A program made the position numbers and the translations under genes. A stretch of 64,000 bases of DNA from Marinovum sp034669705 (GTDB lineage: Bacteria; Pseudomonadota; Alphaproteobacteria; Rhodobacterales; Rhodobacteraceae), in assembly GCF_034669705.1 (NCBI RefSeq), contig NZ_JAXMOR010000024.1:1-64000 (forward strand), given 5' to 3'. The notes beneath the pieces were generated by a model. That model had not been told where the DNA came from, did not search any database, and was given only the letters and a program-made list of their open reading frames with translations. Position 1 is the first letter of the stretch. Every line of letters starts with the position of its first letter. Shown here in pieces: positions 42,345 to 52,229 of the stretch.

Positions 42345-43271
42345 TCAATGCGAGGCGTGGAACGGGCGGCCGAGCGAGGCCGGCGCGCCGTGGTAGCCCC
42401 GTGCGGAGATGACGACCAGCACGAGAATTGTTATCAGATACGGTGACATCGACAAGTATTCGACCGGCAGCTTGGTGCCCGCCGCCTGCAGGTTCAGTTG
42501 CAGCACGGTGACGCCGCCAAACAGGTAGGCCCCGATCAGCACCCGCCAGGGTTTCCACGAAGCAAAGACCACGATGGCCAGCGCGATCCATCCGGCACCT
42601 GCCGTAATGCCCTCGACCCATTGCGGCACCCGGACGAGGCTGAGGTAGGCGCCGCCGAGACCGGAGCAGGCACCGCCGAAGGCAATCGCCAGCAGCCGGA
42701 TGCGCACCACCTTGTAGCCCAGCGCATGGGCGGCATCGTGGCTCTCTCCCACCGCGCGCAGGATCAGCCCGGCGCGGGTGAATTTCAGCACCGCCCAGAC
42801 AGCGGCAACGAGGGCGATCGAGAAATAGACCATCAGGTCGTGTTGAAAGAGCATCGGGCCGAAGAACGGGATATCGGCCAGCAGCGGGAGATGCAGATCC
42901 GGCAGGGTGGGGGATTTCATCCCCTCGTAGGGCTTGCCGATCAGCGACGACAGGCCGAGACCCACCAGCGTCAGGCCAAGCCCGGTGGCCACCTGGTTCG
43001 ACAGCAGGAACTGGGTCAGCACGCCAAAGCTGAGCGACAGCACCGCCGAGGCCAGGGCGGCGGCAACGAAGCCGAGACCCGGGCTGGTGGTGTTGATCGC
43101 CACGGCAAAGCCCACCACGGCACCGGTGATCATCATGCCCTCGACGCCGAGGTTGAGGACGCCGGATTTCTCCACCACCAGCTCGCCAATGGCGGCGAGC
43201 AGGATCGGGGTGGCCGAGACCATGAGCGAGGCGACCAGAAGCACCGGATTGATTGCGCCGAAATCCATCAT
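42345..43271 (-). CDS. ABC transporter permease (BMP-type, second permease)
   Basis: A 308-residue membrane protein of the BPD_transp_2 family with about eight to ten hydrophobic helices. The ATPase-coupling loop is visible as VGESHDAAHALG. It and the permease at 43798 form the nucleoside importer's membrane channel. They are separated by a broken small gene (43309-43719). Confidence 0.92.
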   Translation of the reverse strand: MMDFGAINPVLLVASLMVSATPILLAAIGELVVEKSGVLNLGVEGMMITGAVVGFAVAINTTSPGLGFVAAALASAVLSLSFGVLTQFLLSNQVATGLGLTLVGLGLSSLIGKPYEGMKSPTLPDLHLPLLADIPFFGPMLFQHDLMVYFSIALVAAVWAVLKFTRAGLILRAVGESHDAAHALGYKVVRIRLLAIAFGGACSGLGGAYLSLVRVPQWVEGITAGAGWIALAIVVFASWKPWRVLIGAYLFGGVTVLQLNLQAAGTKLPVEYLSMSPYLITILVLVVISARGYHGAPASLGRPFHASH

Positions 43272-43308
43272 GCCGCTCCTTGAAGGTCAGTCCGGCGCGG
43301 CCCGGGGG

Positions 43309-43719
43309 CTAGCCGATACGGAGGCACCGCGAGGCATACACCTGACCGTTGTCGTAATGGTGGGTGAAGGCCATCTCGCCCTCGGATATGAAGGCCGACT
43401 GGAAGAAAAAGCTTGTCGGTGCAAAGCCCACACCACCGGACTTTGAGCCCTGAACAACGATCTGACGCCCGTTGACCTGCCATTGGCCCTGGAAACTGAA
43501 CGGAAACTGGCCGGATCCGGACATGTCGAGCCCCTGACCCTCGGCCTGTTGGTTGGTGTAGAGCGCCATCTAGAATTGCGCGCCCACCGCATTGGCGGGC
43601 ACGTTCGGCGCGGTGTTCTGGAAGCCCATTTCGCAGGTCCATTGGCTGGGGGCAGTCTGCGCCGGGAGCGCGGCGGGCAGAAGATAGAGCAGAAGGCAAA
43701 GCTGTGTCAGACGTGGCAT
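43309..43719 (-). pseudogene. Small secreted protein gene interrupted by an in-frame TAG
   Basis: From ATG 43719 (GGA-containing site upstream) the frame encodes a signal peptide (about residues 1-20, LLLYLLPAALPAQ) and a start of a mature protein, then stops at TAG 43572-43570 after 49 codons. The same frame continues immediately with ATG and 86 more codons to a stop at 43309-43311, giving one 136-position protein if TAG were read. The mature part is Gln/Gly-rich with two Cys residues, one before and one after the TAG. It is either a nonsense-mutated gene, a sequencing error, or amber read-through. The family is not recognised. It sits between two ABC permease genes. Confidence 0.7.
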
Positions 43720-43797
43720 TTTCGGCAATCCTTTCGTGAAATGTGAAAAGGATACTCCGAAACCGCCAGTCCCTGGATGAAAAATGCCGGTGATATG

Positions 43798-44883
43798 TCA
43801 TGCCGCTTTGCCCTGTCCCAGCTGGATCCGGTAGTTGGTGAACACATCTGTCGCCAGCAGGAAGAACAGCAGCATCCCCTGGAACAGCTGGATCGAGGCG
43901 CCCGGCAGGCCGAGCATCAGCTGCGCCAGCTCGCCGCCGATGTAGGTCAGCGCCATCAGCAGCCCGGCCAGCAGGATGCCCACCGGGTGCAGCCGGCCGA
44001 GAAAGGCCACGATGATCGCGGTGAAGCCGTAGCCCGAGTTGAAATCGATGGTGATCTGCCCGGCCGGGCCTGCGACCTCGAAGAGCCCGGCCATGCCGGC
44101 CAGCGCGCCAGAGAGCCCGAGGCAGAAGATCACCACCCGCGCCGGGTTGACCCCGGCAAAGCGGGCCGCGCGGGGGGCCTCGCCGGTCAGACGGATGTGG
44201 AAGCCGCGGATGTGGCGGGTCAGCAGCACATAGGCGAAGATCACCGCCACGAAGGCCGCCACCACACCCCAATGCATGCCGGTGCCGGCGATCACCTCGG
44301 TATTGGCGCCGGCCTCCCATTGCTGGAAATTGCGCGAGCCGGGGAAGCCGCGGCCCTCGGGATTTTTTAAGAGGCCCGAGGAGACCGAGGCCAGCCAGGC
44401 CTCGGCGACATAGACCAGCATCAGCGAGACCAGGATTTCGTTGGTGCCAAATTTCACCTTCAGAAGCGCCGGGATCATCCCCCAGGCCCAGCCTCCCAGC
44501 GCGCCGGCGATCACCATCAGCGGAAACACGATGACACTGTCGAGCGGATAGAACGCCAGCCCGACCCCGGCGCCGGTGATCGCGCCCATGATGTATTGCC
44601 CCTCGGCGCCGATGTTCCAGATGCCGGCGCGAAAGCCGATCGAGAGGCCGATGGCGATCAGGATCAGCGGCCCGGCCTTGACCAAGAGCTGCGGTCGCGA
44701 ATAGGCGGCGAACTGCGGGTGGAACAGCGGATCCCAGAAGATCGTGCGGATCGCCTCGAGCGGCGGTTTGCCCAAGGCGGCGAACATGATGCCGCCGACG
44801 ATCATGGTGAGGATCACCGCCAGCAGCGGGGTGAGCGCGGTCCAGAGCCGCGAGGGCTGCGGGCGCTTGACGAGATGGATCAT
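43798..44883 (-). CDS. ABC transporter permease (BMP-type, first permease)
   Basis: A 361-residue permease of the BPD_transp_2 family. About nine hydrophobic helices, with the coupling loop HIRLTGEAPRAARFAGV near residue 225-241 and the IGFRAGIWNIGAEGQYIMG segment near 80-100 that is characteristic of the nucleoside/BMP importers. Its partner permease lies 527 bp downstream beyond the broken small gene. A copy of the dispersed repeat precedes it. Confidence 0.92.
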   Translation of the reverse strand: MIHLVKRPQPSRLWTALTPLLAVILTMIVGGIMFAALGKPPLEAIRTIFWDPLFHPQFAAYSRPQLLVKAGPLILIAIGLSIGFRAGIWNIGAEGQYIMGAITGAGVGLAFYPLDSVIVFPLMVIAGALGGWAWGMIPALLKVKFGTNEILVSLMLVYVAEAWLASVSSGLLKNPEGRGFPGSRNFQQWEAGANTEVIAGTGMHWGVVAAFVAVIFAYVLLTRHIRGFHIRLTGEAPRAARFAGVNPARVVIFCLGLSGALAGMAGLFEVAGPAGQITIDFNSGYGFTAIIVAFLGRLHPVGILLAGLLMALTYIGGELAQLMLGLPGASIQLFQGMLLFFLLATDVFTNYRIQLGQGKAA

Positions 44884-44919
44884 GCGCGACCTCCGGGCGG
44901 CGTGGCTGTGGCGGGCGTC

Positions 44920-44977
44920 GGACCGGGGGCTGTCTGCCCCCGGGCCCCCGAGAGTTTACCTGGCAAGATGAAGGCGC
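44920..44977 (+). repeat. Dispersed intergenic repeat, copy D
   Basis: It reads CGGGGGCTGTCTGCCCCCGGG, then CCCCCGAGAG, a TTTACC run and GGCAAGATGAAG. This is the clearest full copy of the repeat. It lies between the ATPase and first permease genes of the purine operon. Confidence 0.65.
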
Positions 44978-44982
44978 GGGGG

Positions 44983-46506
44983 TCAGGCCTCGACATGGGC
45001 CACCTCCATGTCATGCGCGCCGCCCATCATCAGGCCGATCTCGTCGACCGTCAGGCCCTGCACCGGGCGGATGTCCGAGAGCCGGCCTTCGTTGAGCGCG
45101 GCAAACCGGTCGGCGACCTCCATCAGCTCGTCGAGGTCCTGGCTGATGACGACCACGGCGGCGCCCTCGGCGGCGAGATGCAGCAGCGCCTGGCGGATCG
45201 CGGCGGCGGCGGCGGCGTCGACGCCCCAGGTTGGCTGGTTGACCACCAGCACCTGCGGGCGCTGCATCACCTCGCGGCCGATGACGAATTTCTGCAGGTT
45301 GCCGCCAGAAAGCGCGCGCGCCGCGGTGCCGGGGCCGGGGGTGCGGACGTCGAAGGCCTTGATCACCTTCTCGGTAAAGCTGCGCGCGCCGGGCCAGTCG
45401 AGAAAGCCGTTCTTCATCAGCCCCTCGCGCGCCGCCGCGGTGAGCACGGCGTTCTCGGTCAGGCTCATGTCGGGCGCGGCGGCATGGCCGAGCCGTTCCT
45501 CGGGGGCCGAGAGCAGCCCGGCGGTCCTGCGCGCCTCGGGACCCTGCTGGCCCACCGGGGTGCCGTCGAAATGCACCATGTCGGCGGCGGTAATAATCTC
45601 GCCCGAGAGCGCGGCCAGAAGCTCGTCCTGGCCATTGCCGGCAACGCCGCCGATGCCCAGAACCTCGCCGGCGCGGACCTCGAAGGAGATGTCCTTGAGC
45701 GCGGTGCCGAAGGCATTGGGCGAGCGGGCCGAGAGATGTCTGACCGCCAGCCGCACCGCGCCGGGGGTGCGCGGTTCGCGGGTGACCGCGTCGAAGGAGG
45801 CGCCCACCATCAGTTCGGCCAGCTGCCGGGCCGTGGCCTCGCGCGGGTCGCAGGTGTCGACCACCTTGCCCAGCCGCAGGATGGTGGCGGTCTCGCAGAG
45901 GCTGCGGATCTCCTCGAGCTTGTGCGAGATGTAGAGGATGGCGGTGCCCTCGGCCGAGAGCTTGCGCAGGGTCTGGAACAGGATCTCCACCTCCTGCGGG
46001 GTCAGCACCGAGGTCGGCTCGTCCATGATCAGAAGTTTCGGGTCTTGCAGCAGGCAGCGGATGATCTCGACCCGCTGGCGCTCGCCGGCCGAGAGCCCGC
46101 CGACGGTGCGGTCGGGGTCGAGCGGCAGGCCGTAGGTCTCCGAGACCTCGCGGATCTGCCGTGCCAGGTCACGCGGTTTCGGCGGGTTCTCCATGCCCAG
46201 CGCGACGTTTTCCGCCACGGTCAGCGCTTCGAAGAGCGAGAAGTGCTGGAACACCATGGCGACGCCCGAGGCGCGGGCGGCATGCGGGTCTTGCGGGGCG
46301 AACCCGGTGCCGTTCAGGGTCATGTGGCCGCTGTCGGGTTTCACGAGCCCGTAGATCATCTTGACCAGGGTGGATTTGCCCGCGCCGTTCTCGCCCAGAA
46401 GCGCGTGCACCTCGCCGCGGCCGATGTCGAAGGAGACGTCGGAATTGGCCACCACACCGGGGTAGGCCTTGGTCAGGCCGTTGATCTGCAACAGGGTTTC
46501 TCTCAC
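44983..46506 (-). CDS. ABC transporter ATP-binding protein (nucleoside importer, fused double ATPase)
   Basis: A 507-residue protein with two ATPase domains in tandem. The first has Walker A GENGAGKS (38-45), signature LSAGERQRVE and Walker B LLIMDEPTS. The second has a degenerate Walker A (GVAGNGQDE) and signature ALSGGNLQK, as is usual for BMP/RbsA-like ATPases. The start is GTG 46506, with AAGGAG 8 nt upstream. It overlaps the xdhC stop by 4 bp (GTGA), so the transporter is translationally coupled to the xdh genes. Confidence 0.92.
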   Translation of the reverse strand: MRETLLQINGLTKAYPGVVANSDVSFDIGRGEVHALLGENGAGKSTLVKMIYGLVKPDSGHMTLNGTGFAPQDPHAARASGVAMVFQHFSLFEALTVAENVALGMENPPKPRDLARQIREVSETYGLPLDPDRTVGGLSAGERQRVEIIRCLLQDPKLLIMDEPTSVLTPQEVEILFQTLRKLSAEGTAILYISHKLEEIRSLCETATILRLGKVVDTCDPREATARQLAELMVGASFDAVTREPRTPGAVRLAVRHLSARSPNAFGTALKDISFEVRAGEVLGIGGVAGNGQDELLAALSGEIITAADMVHFDGTPVGQQGPEARRTAGLLSAPEERLGHAAAPDMSLTENAVLTAAAREGLMKNGFLDWPGARSFTEKVIKAFDVRTPGPGTAARALSGGNLQKFVIGREVMQRPQVLVVNQPTWGVDAAAAAAIRQALLHLAAEGAAVVVISQDLDELMEVADRFAALNEGRLSDIRPVQGLTVDEIGLMMGGAHDMEVAHVEA

Positions 46507-47267
46507 GCGCGTCTCTCCTTGGGGGCGGCGGATTCTGCGGTCCGGGCAGCCCGGGCCAGATAGCGGGCCGCCACGCCGATCGCAATTGCCTGGGGGTGTT
46601 TGCCGAGGCGCGGATCGCCGATCGGGCAGGCAATGCGCGAAATCTGTGCGGCGCTGTGCCCCAAGGCGGCAAGTCGTTTGCGAAACCGCGCCCATTTGGT
46701 GGCCGAGCCGATCAGCCCGCAGCTGGCAAACCCATGGCCCAGCAACGCATCGCAGAGCGCGAGGTCGAGGTCATGGGAAAAGGTGACGATGATGTGGCCG
46801 GCCTCACGCGGGGCATGGCGCACCGCGCGCAGCGGATCGGCGGCGATCAGCGGGGTGACGCCTGCGGGCAGCGGATCGGGCAAGCGGGCGGCGCTGGTGT
46901 CGATCAGGGTGATCCGCGGATCACCGAGCGGGGCCATGGTGGCGGCGATGGCGCGGCCGACATGGCCGGCGCCCCAGAGCCACAGTTCGGCGGTCTCGCC
47001 GGGGGGCTCACATGCGTTGCGGATGAACTCCAGCGTCACCGCGCCGCCACAACACTGGCCCATGTCGGGGCCGAGCGCCATGCGGCGTTGGGCGTGATCG
47101 TGGCCCTCGGCCAGCATCTGCCGGGCGGTCTGCGTCGCCTGCCATTCCAGCGTGCCGCCGCCGATGGTGCCCTCCTGCGTCTCGGCCCAGACCCGCATCG
47201 CGGTGCCGGGCTCGCGCGGGGTCGAGCCGCGGGCCTCGGTCACGGTGATGCGGATCCAGTCGCTCAT
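46503..47267 (-). CDS. xdhC: Xanthine dehydrogenase accessory protein XdhC
   Basis: A 254-residue XdhC protein, which binds the molybdenum cofactor and hands its sulphurated form to XdhB. It has an N-terminal XdhC_CoxI domain with GGTLEWQATQTA and the Rossmann-like C-terminal domain starting at LWLWGAGHVGRA (about residue 96). The Cys in GQCCGG near 75 may be the cofactor ligand. It overlaps xdhB by 4 bp (ATGA). It is normal length. Confidence 0.94.
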   Translation of the reverse strand: MSDWIRITVTEARGSTPREPGTAMRVWAETQEGTIGGGTLEWQATQTARQMLAEGHDHAQRRMALGPDMGQCCGGAVTLEFIRNACEPPGETAELWLWGAGHVGRAIAATMAPLGDPRITLIDTSAARLPDPLPAGVTPLIAADPLRAVRHAPREAGHIIVTFSHDLDLALCDALLGHGFASCGLIGSATKWARFRKRLAALGHSAAQISRIACPIGDPRLGKHPQAIAIGVAARYLARAARTAESAAPKERRA

Positions 47268-49698
47268 CCGCGCGCCCGTGCCACCGCGCGCAGGATCTCT
47301 TCCGGCGTGGCGGGGGCCTTGAGGTCGGGGTACTTCGGCCCGCAGGCGGCAACCGCGTCCGACAGGGCGAAAAAGGCCGACATGCCGAGCATGAAGGGCG
47401 GCTCGCCCACCGCCTTGGAGCGGTAGATCGTCTCGGCCGGGTTCTCGCCCTCCCAGAGCGCGACGTTGAAGATGTCGGGCGTGTCGGGGCAGGCGGGGAT
47501 CTTGTAGGTCGAGGGTGCATGGGTGCGCAGCGCGCCGCGGTCGTCCCAGACCAGTTCCTCCATGGTCAGCCAGCCGGCGCCCTGCACGTAGCCGCCCTCG
47601 ATCTGACCGATGTCGATCGCCGGGTTCAGCGAGGCGCCGGCGTCATGCAGGATATCGGTGCGCAGGATGCGGTTCTCGCCGGTGAGCGTGTCGATCACGC
47701 ATTCGGTCACCGCGGCGCCATAGGCGAAGTAGAAGAACGGCCGACCGCGGCCCTTGATCCGGTCCCAGGCGACATCGGGCGTCTTGTAAAAGCCGGTGGC
47801 CGAGAGGCTGATGCGCGCCTCATAGGTGAGCTGGGCGGCCTCGGCAAAGCTCAGGGTCTCGCCGCCGACATGCACGCGGCCGTCCTCGAAGCGCACGCTC
47901 TCGACCGGCTGCTGGTGCAATTCGGAGAGGTGTTCGGCGATCCGTTGCCTGATCTTGTCGCAGGCGTCCTTGACCGCCATGCCGTTGAGATCGGAGCCCG
48001 AGGAGGCGGCGGTGGCGGAGGTGTTGGGCACCTTGGCGGTGTCGGTGGCGGTGATCTTGATCGCGTCTACGGCCAAGCCGAAGCGCGCGGCGGCGACCTG
48101 CGCCACCTTCTGGAACAAGCCCTGGCCCATCTCGGTGCCGCCGTGGTTCAGGTGCACCGAGCCGTCCTGATAGACATGCACCAGCGCGCCGGCCTGGTTG
48201 AGGTGGGTGAGCGTGAAGGAGATGCCGAACTTGACCGGCGTCAGAGCTATGCCGCGCTTGAGGATCGGGTTGGCGGCGTTCCATTCGGCAGCCTTGGCGC
48301 GGCGGGCGGTGTAGTCGGACTGCTCCGCCAGCCGGTCGGTGATCTCGTGCAGGATGAAGTCGGTGACCTCCATGCCATAGGGCGTGGTCTGCGCGCCCTT
48401 CGGCGGCTCCGGCACCCGAGGCGGGGCGACATTGCTGGCAGCGCCGCGCGAGGCGAGGTCTTCCTGCGGCGCCCTGGCCGGGCCGGGCGCGGCGTAGCGG
48501 TGGCCTTGGCCTGTTTGCGGGCCGGAGTAGGGCTGGCCGGTGCCGGGGCCTGTCCGGGCGGGCGGGTGGTAGTAGTTCACCCGTCGCACCTCGAGCGGGT
48601 CCAGCCCCAGGTGATGGGCGATGTGATCGACCACCCGCTCGATGCCGAGCATGCCCTGCGGGCCGCCGAAGCCGCGGTAGGCGGTGGCGCTCTGGGTGTT
48701 GGTCTTGAGCCGGTGGCTCTCGATCCGGGCGTGGTCGAGCAGGTAGGCGTTGTCGGCATGCAGCATGGCGCGGTCGGCCACCGGCAGCGAGAGGTCCTGC
48801 GCCCAGCCGCAGCGGGCGTATTGCACGAAATCGACGCCCCTGATGCGGCCGGTGTCGTCGAAACCGACCTCGTAGTCGATGCGGAAATCATGGCGCTTGC
48901 CGGTGATGATCATGTCGTCATCGCGGTCATAGCGCATCTTGCAGGGGCGGCCGGTCAGCCCCGCCGCCACGGCGCAGGCGACGGCCAGCGCATTGCCCTG
49001 GCTTTCCTTGCCGCCGAAGCCGCCGCCCATGCGCCGGGTCTCGACCCGGACGGCATGCATCGGGCGGCCGATCGCCTCGGCGACCTTGTGCTGGATCTCG
49101 GTCGGGTGCTGGGTGGAACTGTGCACCAGCATGTCGCCATTGTCCTGCGGCAGGGCCAGCGCGGCCTGGCCCTCGAGGTAGAAATGCTCCTGTCCGCCCA
49201 TGGTGAGGCTGCCCTTGAGCAGATGCGGCGCGCCGGCGATGGCCGTGGCGGCGTCGCCCTTGGCATAGATCCGCGGGCCGTCCTCGAAGCGGCTGTCGGC
49301 GGCGAGCGCCTGCTCGATGGTGAGCAGCGGGGTCTCTTCCTCGGTCTCGATTTGGCCGAGACGCGCGGCGCGGCGGGCGGTGTGATGGCTCTCGGCCACC
49401 ACGAGAAAGAGCGGCTGTCCGAGGTAGTGGATGGTGCCGTCAGACAGCAGCGGCTCGTCATGGATCGACGGCGAGACATCATTGGCAAAGGGCAGGTCCT
49501 GCGCGGTCAGCACCGCGACGACGCCGGGCAGGGCGCGGGCCTCTGCGAGGTCCATTCCGGTGATGCGTCCCTTGGCGATGGTGCTCAGGCCAAAGGCCAG
49601 ATGCAGCGTGGCGCGCGGGGTGGGGATGTCGTCGACATAGCGCGCGGCGCCGGTGACATGCAGGCCGGCGGCATCATGCGGCAGGGGTTTTGCGACGC

Positions 49699-49702
<4 letters not shown>
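47264..49702 (-). CDS. xdhB: Xanthine dehydrogenase molybdopterin-binding subunit
   Basis: An 812-residue large subunit that hydroxylates hypoxanthine and xanthine. Motifs are the cofactor-binding GGGFGGKESQ (about residue 222-231), EGQAALA with the family's Glu/Gln-rich N-terminal motifs, TATSSGSDLNG-like ASGSD region, and the active-site Glu in the late GEPPFML segment. A 50-60-residue insert rich in Pro, Gly and Ala (about 375-430, between VNYYHPPA and TTPYGMEVTD) is longer than the usual loop there. It overlaps xdhA by 4 bp. Pathway: purine degradation to urate. Confidence 0.93.
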
Positions 49703-51084
<1,382 letters not shown>

Positions 51085-51256
51085 GTTGATGACCTGCCGC
51101 TCTACCATGCGCACGTAATTTGCAGGCCTTCGATGCGGCGTAGAAAACCTGCGTGCTTGTGAGGCCAGATTAGGAAGGCTGGAACGGGGCTTGCAAGCTT
51201 TTCCTTGGCTGCGGTGCAGAAAAATGCGGCAGTGCCTGTGCGATAAGCAGGGCCGC

Positions 51257-52180
51257 TCAGCCGAAAACCGACCAGCCGGTGAAGCGCGCCAGCCGTTCCG
51301 CCGCCTCGGTGCCGGCCTGCGAATTGCCCCAGGCGTTGAGCCCCGGCGACCAGATCGCCACCGAGGCGCGGCCGGGCACCGCCAAGAGGATGCCGCCGCC
51401 GACGCCGGACTTCCCGGGCAGCCCGGTGCGAAAGGCGAAATCGCCGGAACCGTCGTAGTGCCCGCAGGTCAGCATCAGGGCGGCGATCCGGCGGCGCTTG
51501 ACCTCCGAGAGCTTGAGCGGCGCCTGCGGCAGACCGGCGATGCCGCGGCCGGCCAGCGCGAGCTGATCGGTGGTCATCTCGATGGCGCATTGGTGGAAAT
51601 AGGTGCCGAGCACCAGTTCGGCCGGGTTGCGCAGGTTGTCGTAGCTCAGCAGGTAATGCGCCAGCGCCCGGTTGCGATGGCCGGTCTCGGTCTCGGAGGC
51701 GGCGGTCTCGGCGTCGAAGTGAATGTCATCGTCGCCGGCGCTGGTCCGGACAAAGCCGATGATTTCCGACAGCGCCTCGCGCGGGGCGCGCCCGGCGAGC
51801 AGCTCGTCGGTGGTGACAAGGGCGCCGGCGTTGATGAAGGGGTTGCGCGGGCGGCCCTGCTCCTGCTCGAGCAGCAGGATGGAATCGAAGCGGTCGCCGG
51901 AGGGCTCTCGGCCGACCCGGTGCCAGATGCTCTCGCCGAAGCGGGCGAGCACGCAGGCCAGCGAGAAGACCTTTGAGATCGACTGGATCGAGAACCGCTG
52001 CCGGTATTGCCCGGCGTGCATCAGCCGGCCGTCGGCCAGTGCCACCGAGATGGCGAATTGCGCCGGGTCGATGCGGGCCAGTTCCGGGATATAGCCCGCC
52101 ACTCGCCCCCAGTCGCCGGCCGCGCGCATCTCGGCGTCGAGGGTTTCGAGAAAACCGGGCAGGGCATCGAGATCGGACAT
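51257..52180 (-). CDS. glsA: Glutaminase
   Basis: A 307-residue serine-dependent beta-lactamase-fold glutaminase that makes glutamate and ammonia from glutamine. The catalytic SxxK motif is IQSISKVFSL at about residues 62-71; the family's FINAGALVTTDEL and VFGSGAD-type C-terminal region (SGVGGGILLAVPGRASV) are visible. It is divergent from dnaE, with only about 49 bp between the starts. No gln genes adjoin it. Confidence 0.93.
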   Translation of the reverse strand: MSDLDALPGFLETLDAEMRAAGDWGRVAGYIPELARIDPAQFAISVALADGRLMHAGQYRQRFSIQSISKVFSLACVLARFGESIWHRVGREPSGDRFDSILLLEQEQGRPRNPFINAGALVTTDELLAGRAPREALSEIIGFVRTSAGDDDIHFDAETAASETETGHRNRALAHYLLSYDNLRNPAELVLGTYFHQCAIEMTTDQLALAGRGIAGLPQAPLKLSEVKRRRIAALMLTCGHYDGSGDFAFRTGLPGKSGVGGGILLAVPGRASVAIWSPGLNAWGNSQAGTEAAERLARFTGWSVFG

Positions 52181-52212
52181 GACAAGGAAGCTACTTCAAT
52201 TGCCGGCGGTGT

Positions 52213-52225
52213 CCACATATTGTGG
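52213..52225. promoter_or_regulatory. Inverted repeat between glsA and dnaE
   Basis: CCACA-TAT-TGTGG is a perfect 5-bp inverted repeat just 5 bp before the dnaE ATG. It occupies the place where a ribosome binding site would be expected; no AGGAG-like site is visible there. It could be an operator or a coincidence. Confidence 0.3.
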
Positions 52226-52229
52226 CGCA

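Noticed and set aside
44596..46563. 655-codon plus-strand frame
   Set aside because: Antisense to the nucleoside transporter ATPase.
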